From contig VGFK01000002.1 in the NCBI GenBank assembly GCA_016868895.1, positions 248,001 to 312,000 on the forward strand: a stretch of 64,000 nucleotides of DNA. Reading direction: 5' to 3'. Below are positions 19,391-28,186 of the stretch, in pieces (position 1 is the first letter of the stretch; each line of letters opens with the position of its first letter). Made by a program: the position numbers and the translations under genes. A model generated the notes under the pieces. That model was not told the origin of the DNA. It ran no database searches and saw only the letters and a list, made by a program, of their open reading frames with translations. This stretch comes from Bacteroidota bacterium. GTDB taxonomy: Bacteria; Bacteroidota; Bacteroidia; Chitinophagales; Chitinophagaceae.

Positions 19391-20581
19391 ATGAGCGGAT
19401 ACATCGACGCTCATGTAAAAAGCGCCTGTGCCATCGTAGAGAGTTATGCTCATCGGGAACCGTTTCCAAAATTTTTAAAAGAGTATTTTAGGAGAAACAA
19501 GAAGTTTGGCTCGAGGGATCGCAAAGTTGTGAGTGAGTTGTGTTACTGTTTTTTCCGAGCTGGAAGATCCGTAGAGAGCGAATCGGTTCCATTTCAACTT
19601 GCAATCGGGTATTTTTTGTCGCATTCAAGCGATAATGGAGTCATTGCCAGTCAATTTGAATTGGGATTTACGCGGTTAACTGATCGATTTGAGTCAAAGA
19701 TTGATTTCTTGAAATCATCGGTGCCTGGTTTCAATCCACAGCGGATTTTTCCATATTGGACTGGACTTGGGGAAATCAGAAGCCGACCTGAATTTCTTCG
19801 TGCTCATTTTCAGAAATCCCCCGTTTTTCTTAGGATTCGTCCCGGCGCTGAAGGGAGCGTAAAAACTGCATTAACAAGCAATGGCATTAGCCATCAATGG
19901 ATCGGGCAGGATTGCGTGAGTCTTGAACAATCAATCGATGTATCCAGTATCCTGGAGTTGGATAGGGAAGCAGTCGTTCAGGATATTAGTTCACAGCATG
20001 TTGCTGATTTCTTTCCGGATATTGATCGACAGCCCATTCGCATTTGGGATGCGTGTGCTGGAAGTGGAGGGAAATCCATTCTGGCCATTGATCATTATAG
20101 CGGGAAAAAAGTGGATCTCTATGTGTCCGATGTTCGCAATTATATTTTGGAAGAGGCAGCGGGCAGGTTTCAGCGTACAGGAATTTCACCGGCCCACATG
20201 TTTCCGGTCGACTTGTCCAATGCGCTTTCCGTACAAATGGTCAAAGGGAAACTACCACAAGGGGCTGACCTGTTGATGCTGGATGTCCCGTGCACCGGCT
20301 CCGGTACCTGGGGGCGCAATCCAGAATGGCTTCGAAGTTTTGATGGAGAGCATATTCCTCAATTTGTTCAGTTGCAGCAGTCCATTGTTCGCCATGCTGC
20401 CCAGTCCATCGCTGAAAATGGCTACCTGTTGTATGTTACATGTTCCGTATTTGCTGCAGAAAATGAGGAGCAGGTTCAGTACATTCAGAATGAGATCGGT
20501 TTGCACTTCCTGCATTCTTCTTATATCACGCATGGTGAGGAGGGAGGCGACTATTTATTTGCGGCTTTATTTAAAAAATAA
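19391..20581 (+). CDS. RsmB/NOP2-type rRNA (cytosine-C5) methyltransferase
   Basis: 396 aa. The C-terminal half is a Rossmann methyltransferase with DACAGSGGKS (SAM-binding), LDVPCTGSGTW and VTCSVFAAENEEQV; the two Cys are the catalytic and release residues of the m5C RNA methyltransferases. The N-terminal half (DRKVVSELCYCFFRAG) resembles a NusB-like RNA-binding part. The substrate is probably 16S rRNA, but it could be another RNA. The start at 19391 is preferred over an upstream in-frame codon inside sucB. The 3' end overlaps mnmA by 11 bases. Confidence 0.88.
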   Translation: MSGYIDAHVKSACAIVESYAHREPFPKFLKEYFRRNKKFGSRDRKVVSELCYCFFRAGRSVESESVPFQLAIGYFLSHSSDNGVIASQFELGFTRLTDRFESKIDFLKSSVPGFNPQRIFPYWTGLGEIRSRPEFLRAHFQKSPVFLRIRPGAEGSVKTALTSNGISHQWIGQDCVSLEQSIDVSSILELDREAVVQDISSQHVADFFPDIDRQPIRIWDACAGSGGKSILAIDHYSGKKVDLYVSDVRNYILEEAAGRFQRTGISPAHMFPVDLSNALSVQMVKGKLPQGADLLMLDVPCTGSGTWGRNPEWLRSFDGEHIPQFVQLQQSIVRHAAQSIAENGYLLYVTCSVFAAENEEQVQYIQNEIGLHFLHSSYITHGEEGGDYLFAALFKK

Positions 20582-21656
20582 TTCCACCCCCGATTACATC
20601 GTCGTTTTCATAAAACACTGCTGATTGTCCGGGGGCAATTCCTTTTGCATGTTCATAGAATGTAACCCGAATACCTTGTGGGTCGGGATGCAACATTCCT
20701 TCGCTACCGTTGTCTTTGTATCGAATTTTTATGGTTGCTTCCATTGACGATTCAATCGATGGGTACTTGATCAAATTGATTTTTTTGACGATCATTTCAT
20801 TTTTCAACAGATCATCTTCGTCTCCCAGCACTACAATATTTTTCTCAGCGTCAATGGCTGTAACAAAAGCAGGCTTTCCCAGGGCGATATCCAAGCCTTT
20901 TCGTTGTCCGATGGTATAGAAGGGGTAGCCTTTGTGTTTGCCCAGTACTTTACCTGATTTATCGGTAAAGAAGCCTCCATCAACCCTTTGTTCGAGTCCT
21001 TCTACGTTTCGTTTTAAAAATCCTCTGTAATCGTTATCCGGCACAAAGCAGATCTCATAGCTTTCGCTTTTCTTGACCAGTTCCGGGTATCCGAAATCAT
21101 GAGCCATTTGACGGATAGCCGACTTACGATAGGTGCCCAGTGGCAGGATGGTTCTGCAGAGGAGATCTTGTTGGAGGCCCCAGAGAACATAGCTTTGGTC
21201 TTTTGTTTCATCTATTCCTTTACTGATCACAAACCGCTGGTCTTCTTCCCGAATATTCGCATAGTGGCCGGTAGCAATGAATTGGCAGTCCAGTGCGTTG
21301 GCCCGTTTGAGCAATGCCCGCCATTTGATATGGGTATTGCACATGACGCAGGGATTGGGGGTTCTACCTGCCAGGTATTCATCTACAAAATTTTCTATAA
21401 CAAAATCCCCGAATTCTTCACGAATGTCTAAAATGTAGTGAGGGAATCCATGGTGGACGGCTGCCGCTCGCGCATCATTGAACGAGTCGAGGTTGCAGCA
21501 TCCGGTTTCCTTTTTGGATCCTCCGGAAGTGGCATAGTCCCATGTTTTCATGGTAATCCCAATCACTTCATAGCCTTGTTCGTGCAGCATGAGTGCAACA
21601 ACTGTGCTATCGATTCCGCCGCTCATAGCAACCAATACCTTGCCATTTCTGCTCAT
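20571..21656 (-). CDS. mnmA: tRNA-specific 2-thiouridylase
   Basis: 361 aa. It puts sulfur on U34 of tRNA Lys, Glu and Gln using ATP. Marks are AMSGGIDSTVVALML (PP-loop), TGCCNLDSFNDARAAA, NPCVMCNTHIKW with the first catalytic Cys, SYEICFVPDNDYRGF with the second, and FYTIGQRKGLDIA. The C-terminal barrel is complete and ends with GGGIIF. It converges on the methyltransferase gene. Confidence 0.97.
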   Translation of the reverse strand: MSRNGKVLVAMSGGIDSTVVALMLHEQGYEVIGITMKTWDYATSGGSKKETGCCNLDSFNDARAAAVHHGFPHYILDIREEFGDFVIENFVDEYLAGRTPNPCVMCNTHIKWRALLKRANALDCQFIATGHYANIREEDQRFVISKGIDETKDQSYVLWGLQQDLLCRTILPLGTYRKSAIRQMAHDFGYPELVKKSESYEICFVPDNDYRGFLKRNVEGLEQRVDGGFFTDKSGKVLGKHKGYPFYTIGQRKGLDIALGKPAFVTAIDAEKNIVVLGDEDDLLKNEMIVKKINLIKYPSIESSMEATIKIRYKDNGSEGMLHPDPQGIRVTFYEHAKGIAPGQSAVFYENDDVIGGGIIF

Positions 21657-21694
21657 GGTGCAAAGTTAGTCAAACGCCTTGAATGGTTTGTGAA

Positions 21695-22135
21695 TCAGTC
21701 GATAAGGTTATTCTTCACAGCAAAGAATACGAGTCCCGCCGTATTCTTAAGTCCAAATCGCTCCATGAGACGGTCCTTGATGGATCCGACTGTTCTAGGG
21801 GAGATATCCATTTTTTGCGCAATTTCTGACGCGGTAAGTTCCATTTACAGGAGTCGAACAACCTCCCTTTCTCTGTCGGATATTTCGATTTCGTTGTTCA
21901 GGGAGGGGAGCGTTTTGGATTTTGCGGCAGATTTTTTCAGTAAGACTCGGTTCACGAAATTATTCAGGTAATAGCCTCTTGCCATTACTTCCATGATTGC
22001 TTTTTTGATCTCGGCCGGATCTGCATTTTTCAGCAGATAGCCATTGGCTCCATTTTTCATGAGGTGGGCCACAAATCGTTCATCCTCAAACATGGTCAGA
22101 ATGAGAATTTTGATGTTGGGATATTTTTTGCTGAC
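21695..22135 (-). pseudogene. response regulator (NarL/LuxR type), 5' truncated and with an in-frame stop
   Basis: Read on the minus strand from about 22135, the sequence gives VSKKYPNIKILILTMFED, then GANGYLLKNADPAEI: the second half of a receiver domain with the conserved Lys. It continues with SDREREVVRLL, a TAA at 21845-21847, and in the same frame MELTASEIAQKMDISPRTVGSIKDRL, the rest of a LuxR-type helix-turn-helix, ending at 21695. The first 70 or so residues with the phospho-acceptor Asp are missing; the sequence beyond 22135 belongs to another regulator on the other strand. It is a broken gene, not a functional regulator. Confidence 0.8.
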
Positions 22136-22675
22136 CATTCTCAAACACCTACAACCCGATGTGATTTTACTCGATATCCAGATACCCATCATGGATGGAA
22201 TCGCTACTTTGCCTGAAATAAAGAAGCTCTATCCAAATATCAAGGTCATCATGCTGACCATGCACAATGATCACTCCATTATCACCAAACTCAAGAAGTT
22301 GGGGCAAATTCCTACCTCACCAAGAATTCTGACTCCGAGTTGATCTATGAAGCGGTTAAAACCGTTCATGAACAAGAGTTTTTCTTTAACCAGCTGACCA
22401 ATAAAGCTTTGATTGACGGACTCCGCATGAAACGCCAGGTAGAAGCAAACCTGCCGGTGGACGCAAAGTTGACCGATAAAGAAATCAGCGTTTTGAGAAT
22501 GATCTGTGAAGAAAAAAGCACCAAAGAAATCGCTGACCTGGTGGGATTGAGCCCCAGAACCGTTGAAGCCATTCGCGATAAACTCAAGGTTAAAACGGGT
22601 GCAAAATCATTGGCGGGACTGGTCATGTACGCTGTAAAATCAGGCATCATTGAAGGCAAGCCCTTAGCCGGTTAA
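22128..22675 (+). pseudogene. response regulator (NarL/LuxR type), 5' truncated and frameshifted
   Basis: From about 22128 the plus strand reads LTILKHLQPDVILLDIQIPIMDG, a receiver domain with its phospho-acceptor Asp, then KKLYPNIKVIMLTMHND. At the G4 run 22301-22304 the frame is lost. One more G would give KLGANSYLTKNSDSELIYEAV and the following intact C-terminal part with LTDKEISVLRMICEEKSTKEIADLVGLSPRTVEAIRDKL, a LuxR HTH. The first 40 or so residues of the receiver are missing at the junction with the minus-strand remnant. The photolyase gene starts 46 bases downstream. Confidence 0.8.
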
Positions 22676-22721
22676 CCTTCCCGTTACTAGAACCAAAATG
22701 CCGCTCATGTGTTAATGGCAT

Positions 22722-24035
22722 ATGGCTTCAAAAGATTTGGTCGTTTTCTGGTTCAGACGTGATCTCCGGCTCGACGACAACACTGCTCTGTATCACGCAC
22801 TTTCATCCGGCAAGCCTGTTCTTCCCATTTTTATTTTTGACCGAAACATCCTGGATAAACTAGAACACCCCAGCGATCTGCGGGTTCAATTCATTCACCA
22901 ACACATTACAAGCCTGAACAATTCACTTGAAAAGGTGGGGTCAGGACTAAATGTTTATTATGGTAATCCAGTCGACTGCTTCTCGTCGCTTCTGAGCGAA
23001 TATCCTGTTTCCTCAATCATCACCAATCACGACTATGAACCCTACGCCATCGACCGAGATCAACAGATTAGTGATCTGGCTAAAAAGTATGACATTACTT
23101 TTCAAACCTACAAGGATCATGTGATCTTTGAAAAAAAAGAAGTCTGCAAGGACGATGGTACAGCCTACACTGTTTTCACCCCGTACTCACGTAAGTGGAA
23201 AGCCCAGTTGGCAGCTCATCCTATCGCACTTTCCCCATCTGAATCCCTGATCGATCGTTTTCATCTTCATACGGCTTGGCAGGCTCCCTCGCTCAACGAA
23301 ATGGGTTTCAACCAGGCAGCATTCGATTTTCCCAGCCAGGCTCCGGATCTTCAGCTAATGCGTACTTACGATGAAACCCGAAATTTCCCTGCTTTGAATG
23401 GGACCACCCGCCTGGGTGTCCACCTTCGTTTTGGGACCATCAGCATTCGAAAACTGTCCATCCTAGCGGGAAAACAAAACGAAACATTTCTGAACGAACT
23501 GATTTGGCGCGATTTCTATCACATGATCCTTGACAATTTCCCACATGTCGGGAAAGGCCAATCCTTTAAAAAGGAATACGATCGGATCCAATGGCGAAAC
23601 AATGAACATGAATTTGAAAAGTGGTGCAACGGGATGACCGGCTACCCGATTGTGGATGCCGGGATGCGTGAGTTGGCCCAAACCGGCCATATGCACAACC
23701 GGCTGCGCATGATCACGGCCAGTTTTCTGACCAAGCATCTGCTCATCGATTGGAGATGGGGTGAATCGTGGTTTGCCTCTAAATTGCTGGACTTTGATTT
23801 TGCATCCAATAATGGGGGATGGCAATGGGCATCCGGATCTGGATGCGATGCAGCTCCCTACTTTAGGATTTTTAATCCGGCACTTCAAACTGCAAAATTC
23901 GACTCAAAAGGGGAATACATTCGTCGCTGGGTTCCAGAATGGGAAGAGTTTGGATATCCACTCCCAGTGGTTGAACACGAATTTGCCCGAAAGCGTTGCC
24001 TAGAAACCTACGCCAAGTACCTGGGAAAAGAATAA
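22722..24035 (+). CDS. phr: deoxyribodipyrimidine photolyase (cryptochrome/photolyase family)
   Basis: 437 aa. The N-terminal Rossmann domain starts VVFWFRRDLRLDDNTAL, and the C-terminal FAD domain has LNELIWRDFYHMIL, GMTGYPIVDAGMRELAQTGHMHNRLRM and SNNGGWQWASGSGCDAAPYFRIFNP. This set is typical of class I CPD photolyases, which repair pyrimidine dimers with blue light. The shorter type without a clear 8-HDF or MTHF marker leaves the antenna unknown. ATG 22722 gives the normal N-terminus. Confidence 0.93.
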   Translation: MASKDLVVFWFRRDLRLDDNTALYHALSSGKPVLPIFIFDRNILDKLEHPSDLRVQFIHQHITSLNNSLEKVGSGLNVYYGNPVDCFSSLLSEYPVSSIITNHDYEPYAIDRDQQISDLAKKYDITFQTYKDHVIFEKKEVCKDDGTAYTVFTPYSRKWKAQLAAHPIALSPSESLIDRFHLHTAWQAPSLNEMGFNQAAFDFPSQAPDLQLMRTYDETRNFPALNGTTRLGVHLRFGTISIRKLSILAGKQNETFLNELIWRDFYHMILDNFPHVGKGQSFKKEYDRIQWRNNEHEFEKWCNGMTGYPIVDAGMRELAQTGHMHNRLRMITASFLTKHLLIDWRWGESWFASKLLDFDFASNNGGWQWASGSGCDAAPYFRIFNPALQTAKFDSKGEYIRRWVPEWEEFGYPLPVVEHEFARKRCLETYAKYLGKE

Positions 24036-24056
24036 ATGATATTTTTGCGCTAAGTT

Positions 24057-25136
24057 ATGCGCAAAATCGACTGGTACATCCTCCGAAACTTTCTCACCAC
24101 ATTCTTTTTTTCACTGATTCTGTTGACACTCATCAGTACAGTGATCGATATCAGTGAGCATACAGACGACTTTGCTCGCCATGACCTTACTGCCGGTCAA
24201 ATTTTTATAGAATATTATCTGGGCTTCATTCCCCATATCGTAGCCATGCTCTTCCCCTTGTTTGTGTTCATCTCAGTGATCTTTTTTACATCCAAGATGG
24301 CCAACCGCTCTGAGTTCATTGCCATACTTTCCTCAGGAGTAAGCCTTCAGCGCATTCTTCGGCCCTATTGGGTAGGAGGGGTCTTCTTGGGAGCACTGCT
24401 TTGGTATGGGAATGATTATATTATTCCAAAAGCAAATACCATTCGAACTGATTTTGAATCAAAATACATTGCACGCTCCATGATCAACCAATCGGGATCC
24501 GGCATTTATATGCGTACGGATTCGTTTAGCTACGCCGGCATGCGATTTTATGATACGAGCAGTAAATCGGGTGGTTCTTTTTTTACAGAAACCATTCGCG
24601 ACAACCAGGTTGTGTACAACTTAAGGGCAGAAAATTTTGCATGGGATACCTCAACAAAGACATGGAAACTCAATGGGGTAGTCGAGCGTAAAATCAAAGG
24701 GTATGTTGAAGATGTTAAATTTTTTTATGAGATTCATCGTAAACTTCCCTTTGTTCCATCAGACTTGCATAAGGATGAATTCCTGCAGTCGCGGATGATT
24801 TCCCCGGACCTGAGAAGGCGCATTGAACAGGAACGGTTGCGTGGGTCTGAAACCGTTCGGGAACTCGAAATGGAAAGTGCTCACCGAATGGCCTCCCCGG
24901 TTACTGTCGTTATCCTAACGATCATTGGTGCAATTATTGCCTTTAGAAGAATCCGGGGTGGCAGTGGATCCCACTTGGCAGTTGGAATCATTATTTGTGC
25001 AGTTTTTATCTTGACCGATCGCTTTTCTACCATTTTCTCAACAAAGGGAAATCTTAATCCCTATCTAGCAGCCTGGATTCCCAACTTCCTATTTGGCGCC
25101 TTGACCGTCTACATCTATAAAAAGGCCCCTAAATAA
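24057..25136 (+). CDS. LptF/LptG family permease
   Basis: 359 aa. Three membrane helices at the N-terminus and three at the C-terminus frame a soluble periplasmic domain, as in the YjgP/YjgQ family. The N-terminus (IDWYILRNFLTTFFFSLILLTLISTVIDI) and the ESAHRMASPVTVVILTIIGA region fit. These proteins form the membrane part of the transporter that extracts lipopolysaccharide for transport to the outer membrane. Whether this is F or G cannot be told. A -7-like TATTTTTG at 24040-24047 lies just upstream. Confidence 0.9.
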   Translation: MRKIDWYILRNFLTTFFFSLILLTLISTVIDISEHTDDFARHDLTAGQIFIEYYLGFIPHIVAMLFPLFVFISVIFFTSKMANRSEFIAILSSGVSLQRILRPYWVGGVFLGALLWYGNDYIIPKANTIRTDFESKYIARSMINQSGSGIYMRTDSFSYAGMRFYDTSSKSGGSFFTETIRDNQVVYNLRAENFAWDTSTKTWKLNGVVERKIKGYVEDVKFFYEIHRKLPFVPSDLHKDEFLQSRMISPDLRRRIEQERLRGSETVRELEMESAHRMASPVTVVILTIIGAIIAFRRIRGGSGSHLAVGIIICAVFILTDRFSTIFSTKGNLNPYLAAWIPNFLFGALTVYIYKKAPK

Positions 25137-25220
25137 CTAATTTTTAATACTTAATCCTTCTGCTGCAACGGTCCATGCCTTAACTTTACGCGCATTCAAA
25201 CATGAATCGCACCGTTCACC

Positions 25221-26546
25221 ATGGAAGCAATAAAAGAACGTTTTAAAGCCAAGGCCGATCTTCAGGCGGCTGAGATCAAACAACTGATCAAAGAAAATGG
25301 AAACAAGGTAATCGGGGAAGCCACCCTCTCTCAGATCTACCAGGGTATGAGGGGAATTACCGGCCTTGTGACCGAAACCTCTTTGTTGGATGCCAACGAA
25401 GGAATCCGCTTTAGAGGATACTCTATTCCGGAACTTAAAGAAAAGCTTCCGACTGCTGCAGGTGGGAGTGAGCCACTCCCTGAAGCATTATTTCATTTGA
25501 TGTTACTCGGTGAATTGCCTTCCCAAGAAGAAGCGGATTTGATTACATCAACGTTGCAACGGCGGTCGCATGTTCCGAACTATGTTTTTGATAGCATAGA
25601 AGCATTGCCTATTTCCTCCCATCCAATGACTATGTTTGTGGTCGCAATCATGGCCTTGCAAAATGGAAGCCACTTTGCGAAAGCCTATGCAAATGGACTC
25701 AATAAAAAAGATTACTGGGATCCTACATTTGATGACTCACTGGATCTAATCGCCCGATTACCTCGAATCGCTGCCTATATTTATAGGAGAAAATACAAAG
25801 GGGGGCACCATATTGAGCCCAATGGCTTACTCGATTGGGCCGGAAACTTTGCACACATGATGGGGTTCGAGAGCAAAAGCTTTAAAGAGCTGATGCGGCT
25901 GTACATGACCATTCACGCAGACCACGAAGGTGGAAACGTTTCTGCTCATACTACGCATCTGGTCGGATCTGCGTTGAGTGACCCCTTCCTTAGCTTTGCC
26001 GCGGGAATGAATGGCCTTGCGGGCCCCCTGCATGGATTGGCCAATCAAGAAGTCATCAAATGGATTTTTGAAATGAGGGAGCGATTGGGAGTTGACCTTC
26101 CTTCCAAGGACCAGATAGCTGCCTATGTGCGACAGACACTCTCTGAAGGGAAAGTAGTTCCGGGATACGGTCATGCGGTACTCAGAAAAACAGATCCCCG
26201 GTTTACCGCTCAAATGGAATTTGGGAAAAAACACATGCCAGATGATTCCCTCGTCCAAACTGTATGGAGAATCTATGAGACGGTTCCTGAAATTTTAAGT
26301 GGACTGGGCAAAGTGAAAAATCCCTGGCCAAACGTAGATGCCCACAGTGGGGCGTTATTGGTCCATTACGGAATGGTAGAATATGAATTTTACACGGTGC
26401 TCTTCGGCGTAAGCCGTGCACTGGGAGTTCTGGCAAGTTTATGCTGGGACAGGGCATTGTCGATGCCACTGGAACGGCCAAAGTCTGTTACCACCGACTT
26501 GGTGAAGGATTGGCTTGCCGGAAAAGATTCCATTTGGGGCGACTAA
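25221..26546 (+). CDS. gltA: citrate synthase, mitochondrial-type
   Basis: 441 aa. It condenses oxaloacetate with acetyl-CoA at the head of the TCA cycle. Catalytic blocks are GPLHGLANQEV (His), GYGHAVLRKTDPRF (His) and NVDAHSGALL (Asp). The N-terminus (IYQGMRGITGLVTETSLLDANEGIRFRGYSIPEL) and the two blocks resemble the eukaryotic si-citrate synthase more than the hexameric E. coli GltA. It stands alone, 84 bases after the permease gene. Confidence 0.93.
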   Translation: MEAIKERFKAKADLQAAEIKQLIKENGNKVIGEATLSQIYQGMRGITGLVTETSLLDANEGIRFRGYSIPELKEKLPTAAGGSEPLPEALFHLMLLGELPSQEEADLITSTLQRRSHVPNYVFDSIEALPISSHPMTMFVVAIMALQNGSHFAKAYANGLNKKDYWDPTFDDSLDLIARLPRIAAYIYRRKYKGGHHIEPNGLLDWAGNFAHMMGFESKSFKELMRLYMTIHADHEGGNVSAHTTHLVGSALSDPFLSFAAGMNGLAGPLHGLANQEVIKWIFEMRERLGVDLPSKDQIAAYVRQTLSEGKVVPGYGHAVLRKTDPRFTAQMEFGKKHMPDDSLVQTVWRIYETVPEILSGLGKVKNPWPNVDAHSGALLVHYGMVEYEFYTVLFGVSRALGVLASLCWDRALSMPLERPKSVTTDLVKDWLAGKDSIWGD

Positions 26547-26552
26547 CACCCG

Positions 26553-26818
26553 TTATAGATCCATAAACGACTCGTTGATGTATTTGACGAGTGATAAGGA
26601 GTTTTTCAGACCTAGTTTTTCAAAATACGGGCCCTGTGTGTTTTAACCGTTCGGGGAGAGAGAAACAATGCTTCTGCAATTTCTTTGTTGGTCGAACCAT
26701 TTTTGATCATTTTAATGATCTCTATCTCTCGCTCAGTCAGTTTGCTGATCTTGTTGTCTTCTTCACCATACTGGGTTAGAATCAGTTTTTCGATTGACTG
26801 GTTGGTAATTCCGTACAT
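26553..26818 (-). pseudogene. LuxR-type HTH protein with a C-terminal frameshift
   Basis: The minus strand opens with ATG 26818 and a short linker, then SKLTEREIEIIKMIKNGSTNKEIAEALFLSPRTVKTHRARIL, a complete LuxR/NarL DNA-binding domain without a receiver. The frame stops at 26612 (TAG), right after an A5 run at 26616-26620. One more A would restore KKLGLKNSLSLVKYINESFMDL, ending at TAA 26553-26555. So it is a frameshifted remnant of a response regulator, or a sequencing error in a homopolymer. It lies between gltA and the proline dehydrogenase gene. Confidence 0.72.
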
Positions 26819-26937
26819 GAAAAAATATTTTTCAGCATAAATCTATAGAATTAACAAAACAATAGGTTAACTATTGAGTATCAGTGATCTATATGATGTA
26901 ATCCCCTATAATGAAATTACGTAATTACACGTAAACT

Positions 26938-28173
26938 TTAGATGCCTCTGCGGCTGTATTCTTTATTGATCAACTCCAGTTCTCTGCTGGTTTGTCCGGA
27001 TACCGAGCTATTTTCCTGAGCTCTTCTCATGAGATAGGGTATGACTTCTTCTATGGGACCAAAGGGGAGGTATTTGCTGGCGTTGAATCCGGCAGCAGCT
27101 AAATTAAAAGTGAGATGATCGCTCATTCCATATAGCTGTGAAAAGTGTACATGGGGATCATTGGGACGAAGGCCTTTTTGCATAGCAAGTTCAGCTGCAA
27201 GCCGACTGCTTGCTTCATTGTGACTCCCGATAACTATTGAGATCCGCTCTATCTCATTCATGCATCGGGCTACAGCCCGATCATAATCTTTGTCGCTAGA
27301 CTCCTTATTGATTTGAATAGGAGAGGGATAGTGCATCAATTCAGCTCTCTTTCTTTCTTTTTCCATGTAAGCACCCCTTACCAGTTTGACTCCTAAGATG
27401 TATCGATCTTTTTTGGCATCTTCAATCATGGATTCTAAAAATTCAAGTCGATCGCTCCGATAAAGTTGTACAGTATTGTAGACAATGGCTTTTCCCTGAT
27501 TGAATTCAGTCATCATACTCAAGGCAACATGATCAATGCCATCTTGTATCCATGATTCTTCTGCGTCAATCATGACGGCAATCTGTCTTGATTGTGCAGT
27601 TGAACAAATGCTCCTCATTCTACCCATCAAATGCTCCCATGCTTTTTTATCTTCAGGGGATAAATTAGCGATGGCACGTTTTACTCCTCCCTGCCAGATG
27701 GGTTGTGGATGGACTCCAATGGAGGTATTCAATTTTTCTAAGATGGGAGTTGCGACTAGTCCCGTCACTTTAATGCTAATAAATGAAATATTCTTCGCGG
27801 TTGATGCATGCTCAATGACCGATATAAATGTATCGCGCTCTTTATCGTAGTGTTCGTCTGATGAACTGCTGCCCTCAACCCCATAGTCTAAAATAGCACT
27901 GACATGGTATTTTCCTAGCTGATCAATAACGGGCGTTGTTTCCCTGAGTGATTCTCCGCCCACAAATTGCTCGAACAAGGTAGATTTTAACAATCCCCTG
28001 ATCGGAAGTTTCCAATGAATGGCAAGCGGGGTAAGCCAACTGCCCCATTTAACCAGCCAGGCGTGTTGCATGAGCCGGAATAACCATCTTGATTTTTTAA
28101 GCTGTCGATCGCTTTTATAGGCAAATGCCTCCTGTGTATTTTCAAAATTCAACGGATGATGGTGCGTATTCAT
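26938..28173 (-). CDS. proline dehydrogenase
   Basis: 411 aa, monofunctional. It oxidises proline to 1-pyrroline-5-carboxylate with FAD. Family features are FSIKVTGL-like FISIKVTGLVAT, IAVMIDAEESWIQDGID, NTVQLYRSDRL, GVKLVRGAYMEKERKRA, VIGSHNEASSRLAAE and YLPFGPIEEVIPYLMRRAQENSS. The NAD-dependent P5C dehydrogenase is not fused and not nearby. It begins the minus-strand run before the M1 peptidase gene, 13 bases downstream of it. Confidence 0.94.
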   Translation of the reverse strand: MNTHHHPLNFENTQEAFAYKSDRQLKKSRWLFRLMQHAWLVKWGSWLTPLAIHWKLPIRGLLKSTLFEQFVGGESLRETTPVIDQLGKYHVSAILDYGVEGSSSSDEHYDKERDTFISVIEHASTAKNISFISIKVTGLVATPILEKLNTSIGVHPQPIWQGGVKRAIANLSPEDKKAWEHLMGRMRSICSTAQSRQIAVMIDAEESWIQDGIDHVALSMMTEFNQGKAIVYNTVQLYRSDRLEFLESMIEDAKKDRYILGVKLVRGAYMEKERKRAELMHYPSPIQINKESSDKDYDRAVARCMNEIERISIVIGSHNEASSRLAAELAMQKGLRPNDPHVHFSQLYGMSDHLTFNLAAAGFNASKYLPFGPIEEVIPYLMRRAQENSSVSGQTSRELELINKEYSRRGI

Positions 28174-28186
28174 TTCCTCGCTCTCT

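Noticed and set aside
21438-21971. 177-aa plus-strand ORF opposite mnmA and the regulator remnant
   Set aside because: Covers two different regions of the other strand with no coherent protein features.
22044-22343. 99-aa plus-strand ORF across the regulator junction
   Set aside because: Its first 28 or so residues are antisense to the minus-strand regulator remnant, so it is a chimera of a junction, not a gene.
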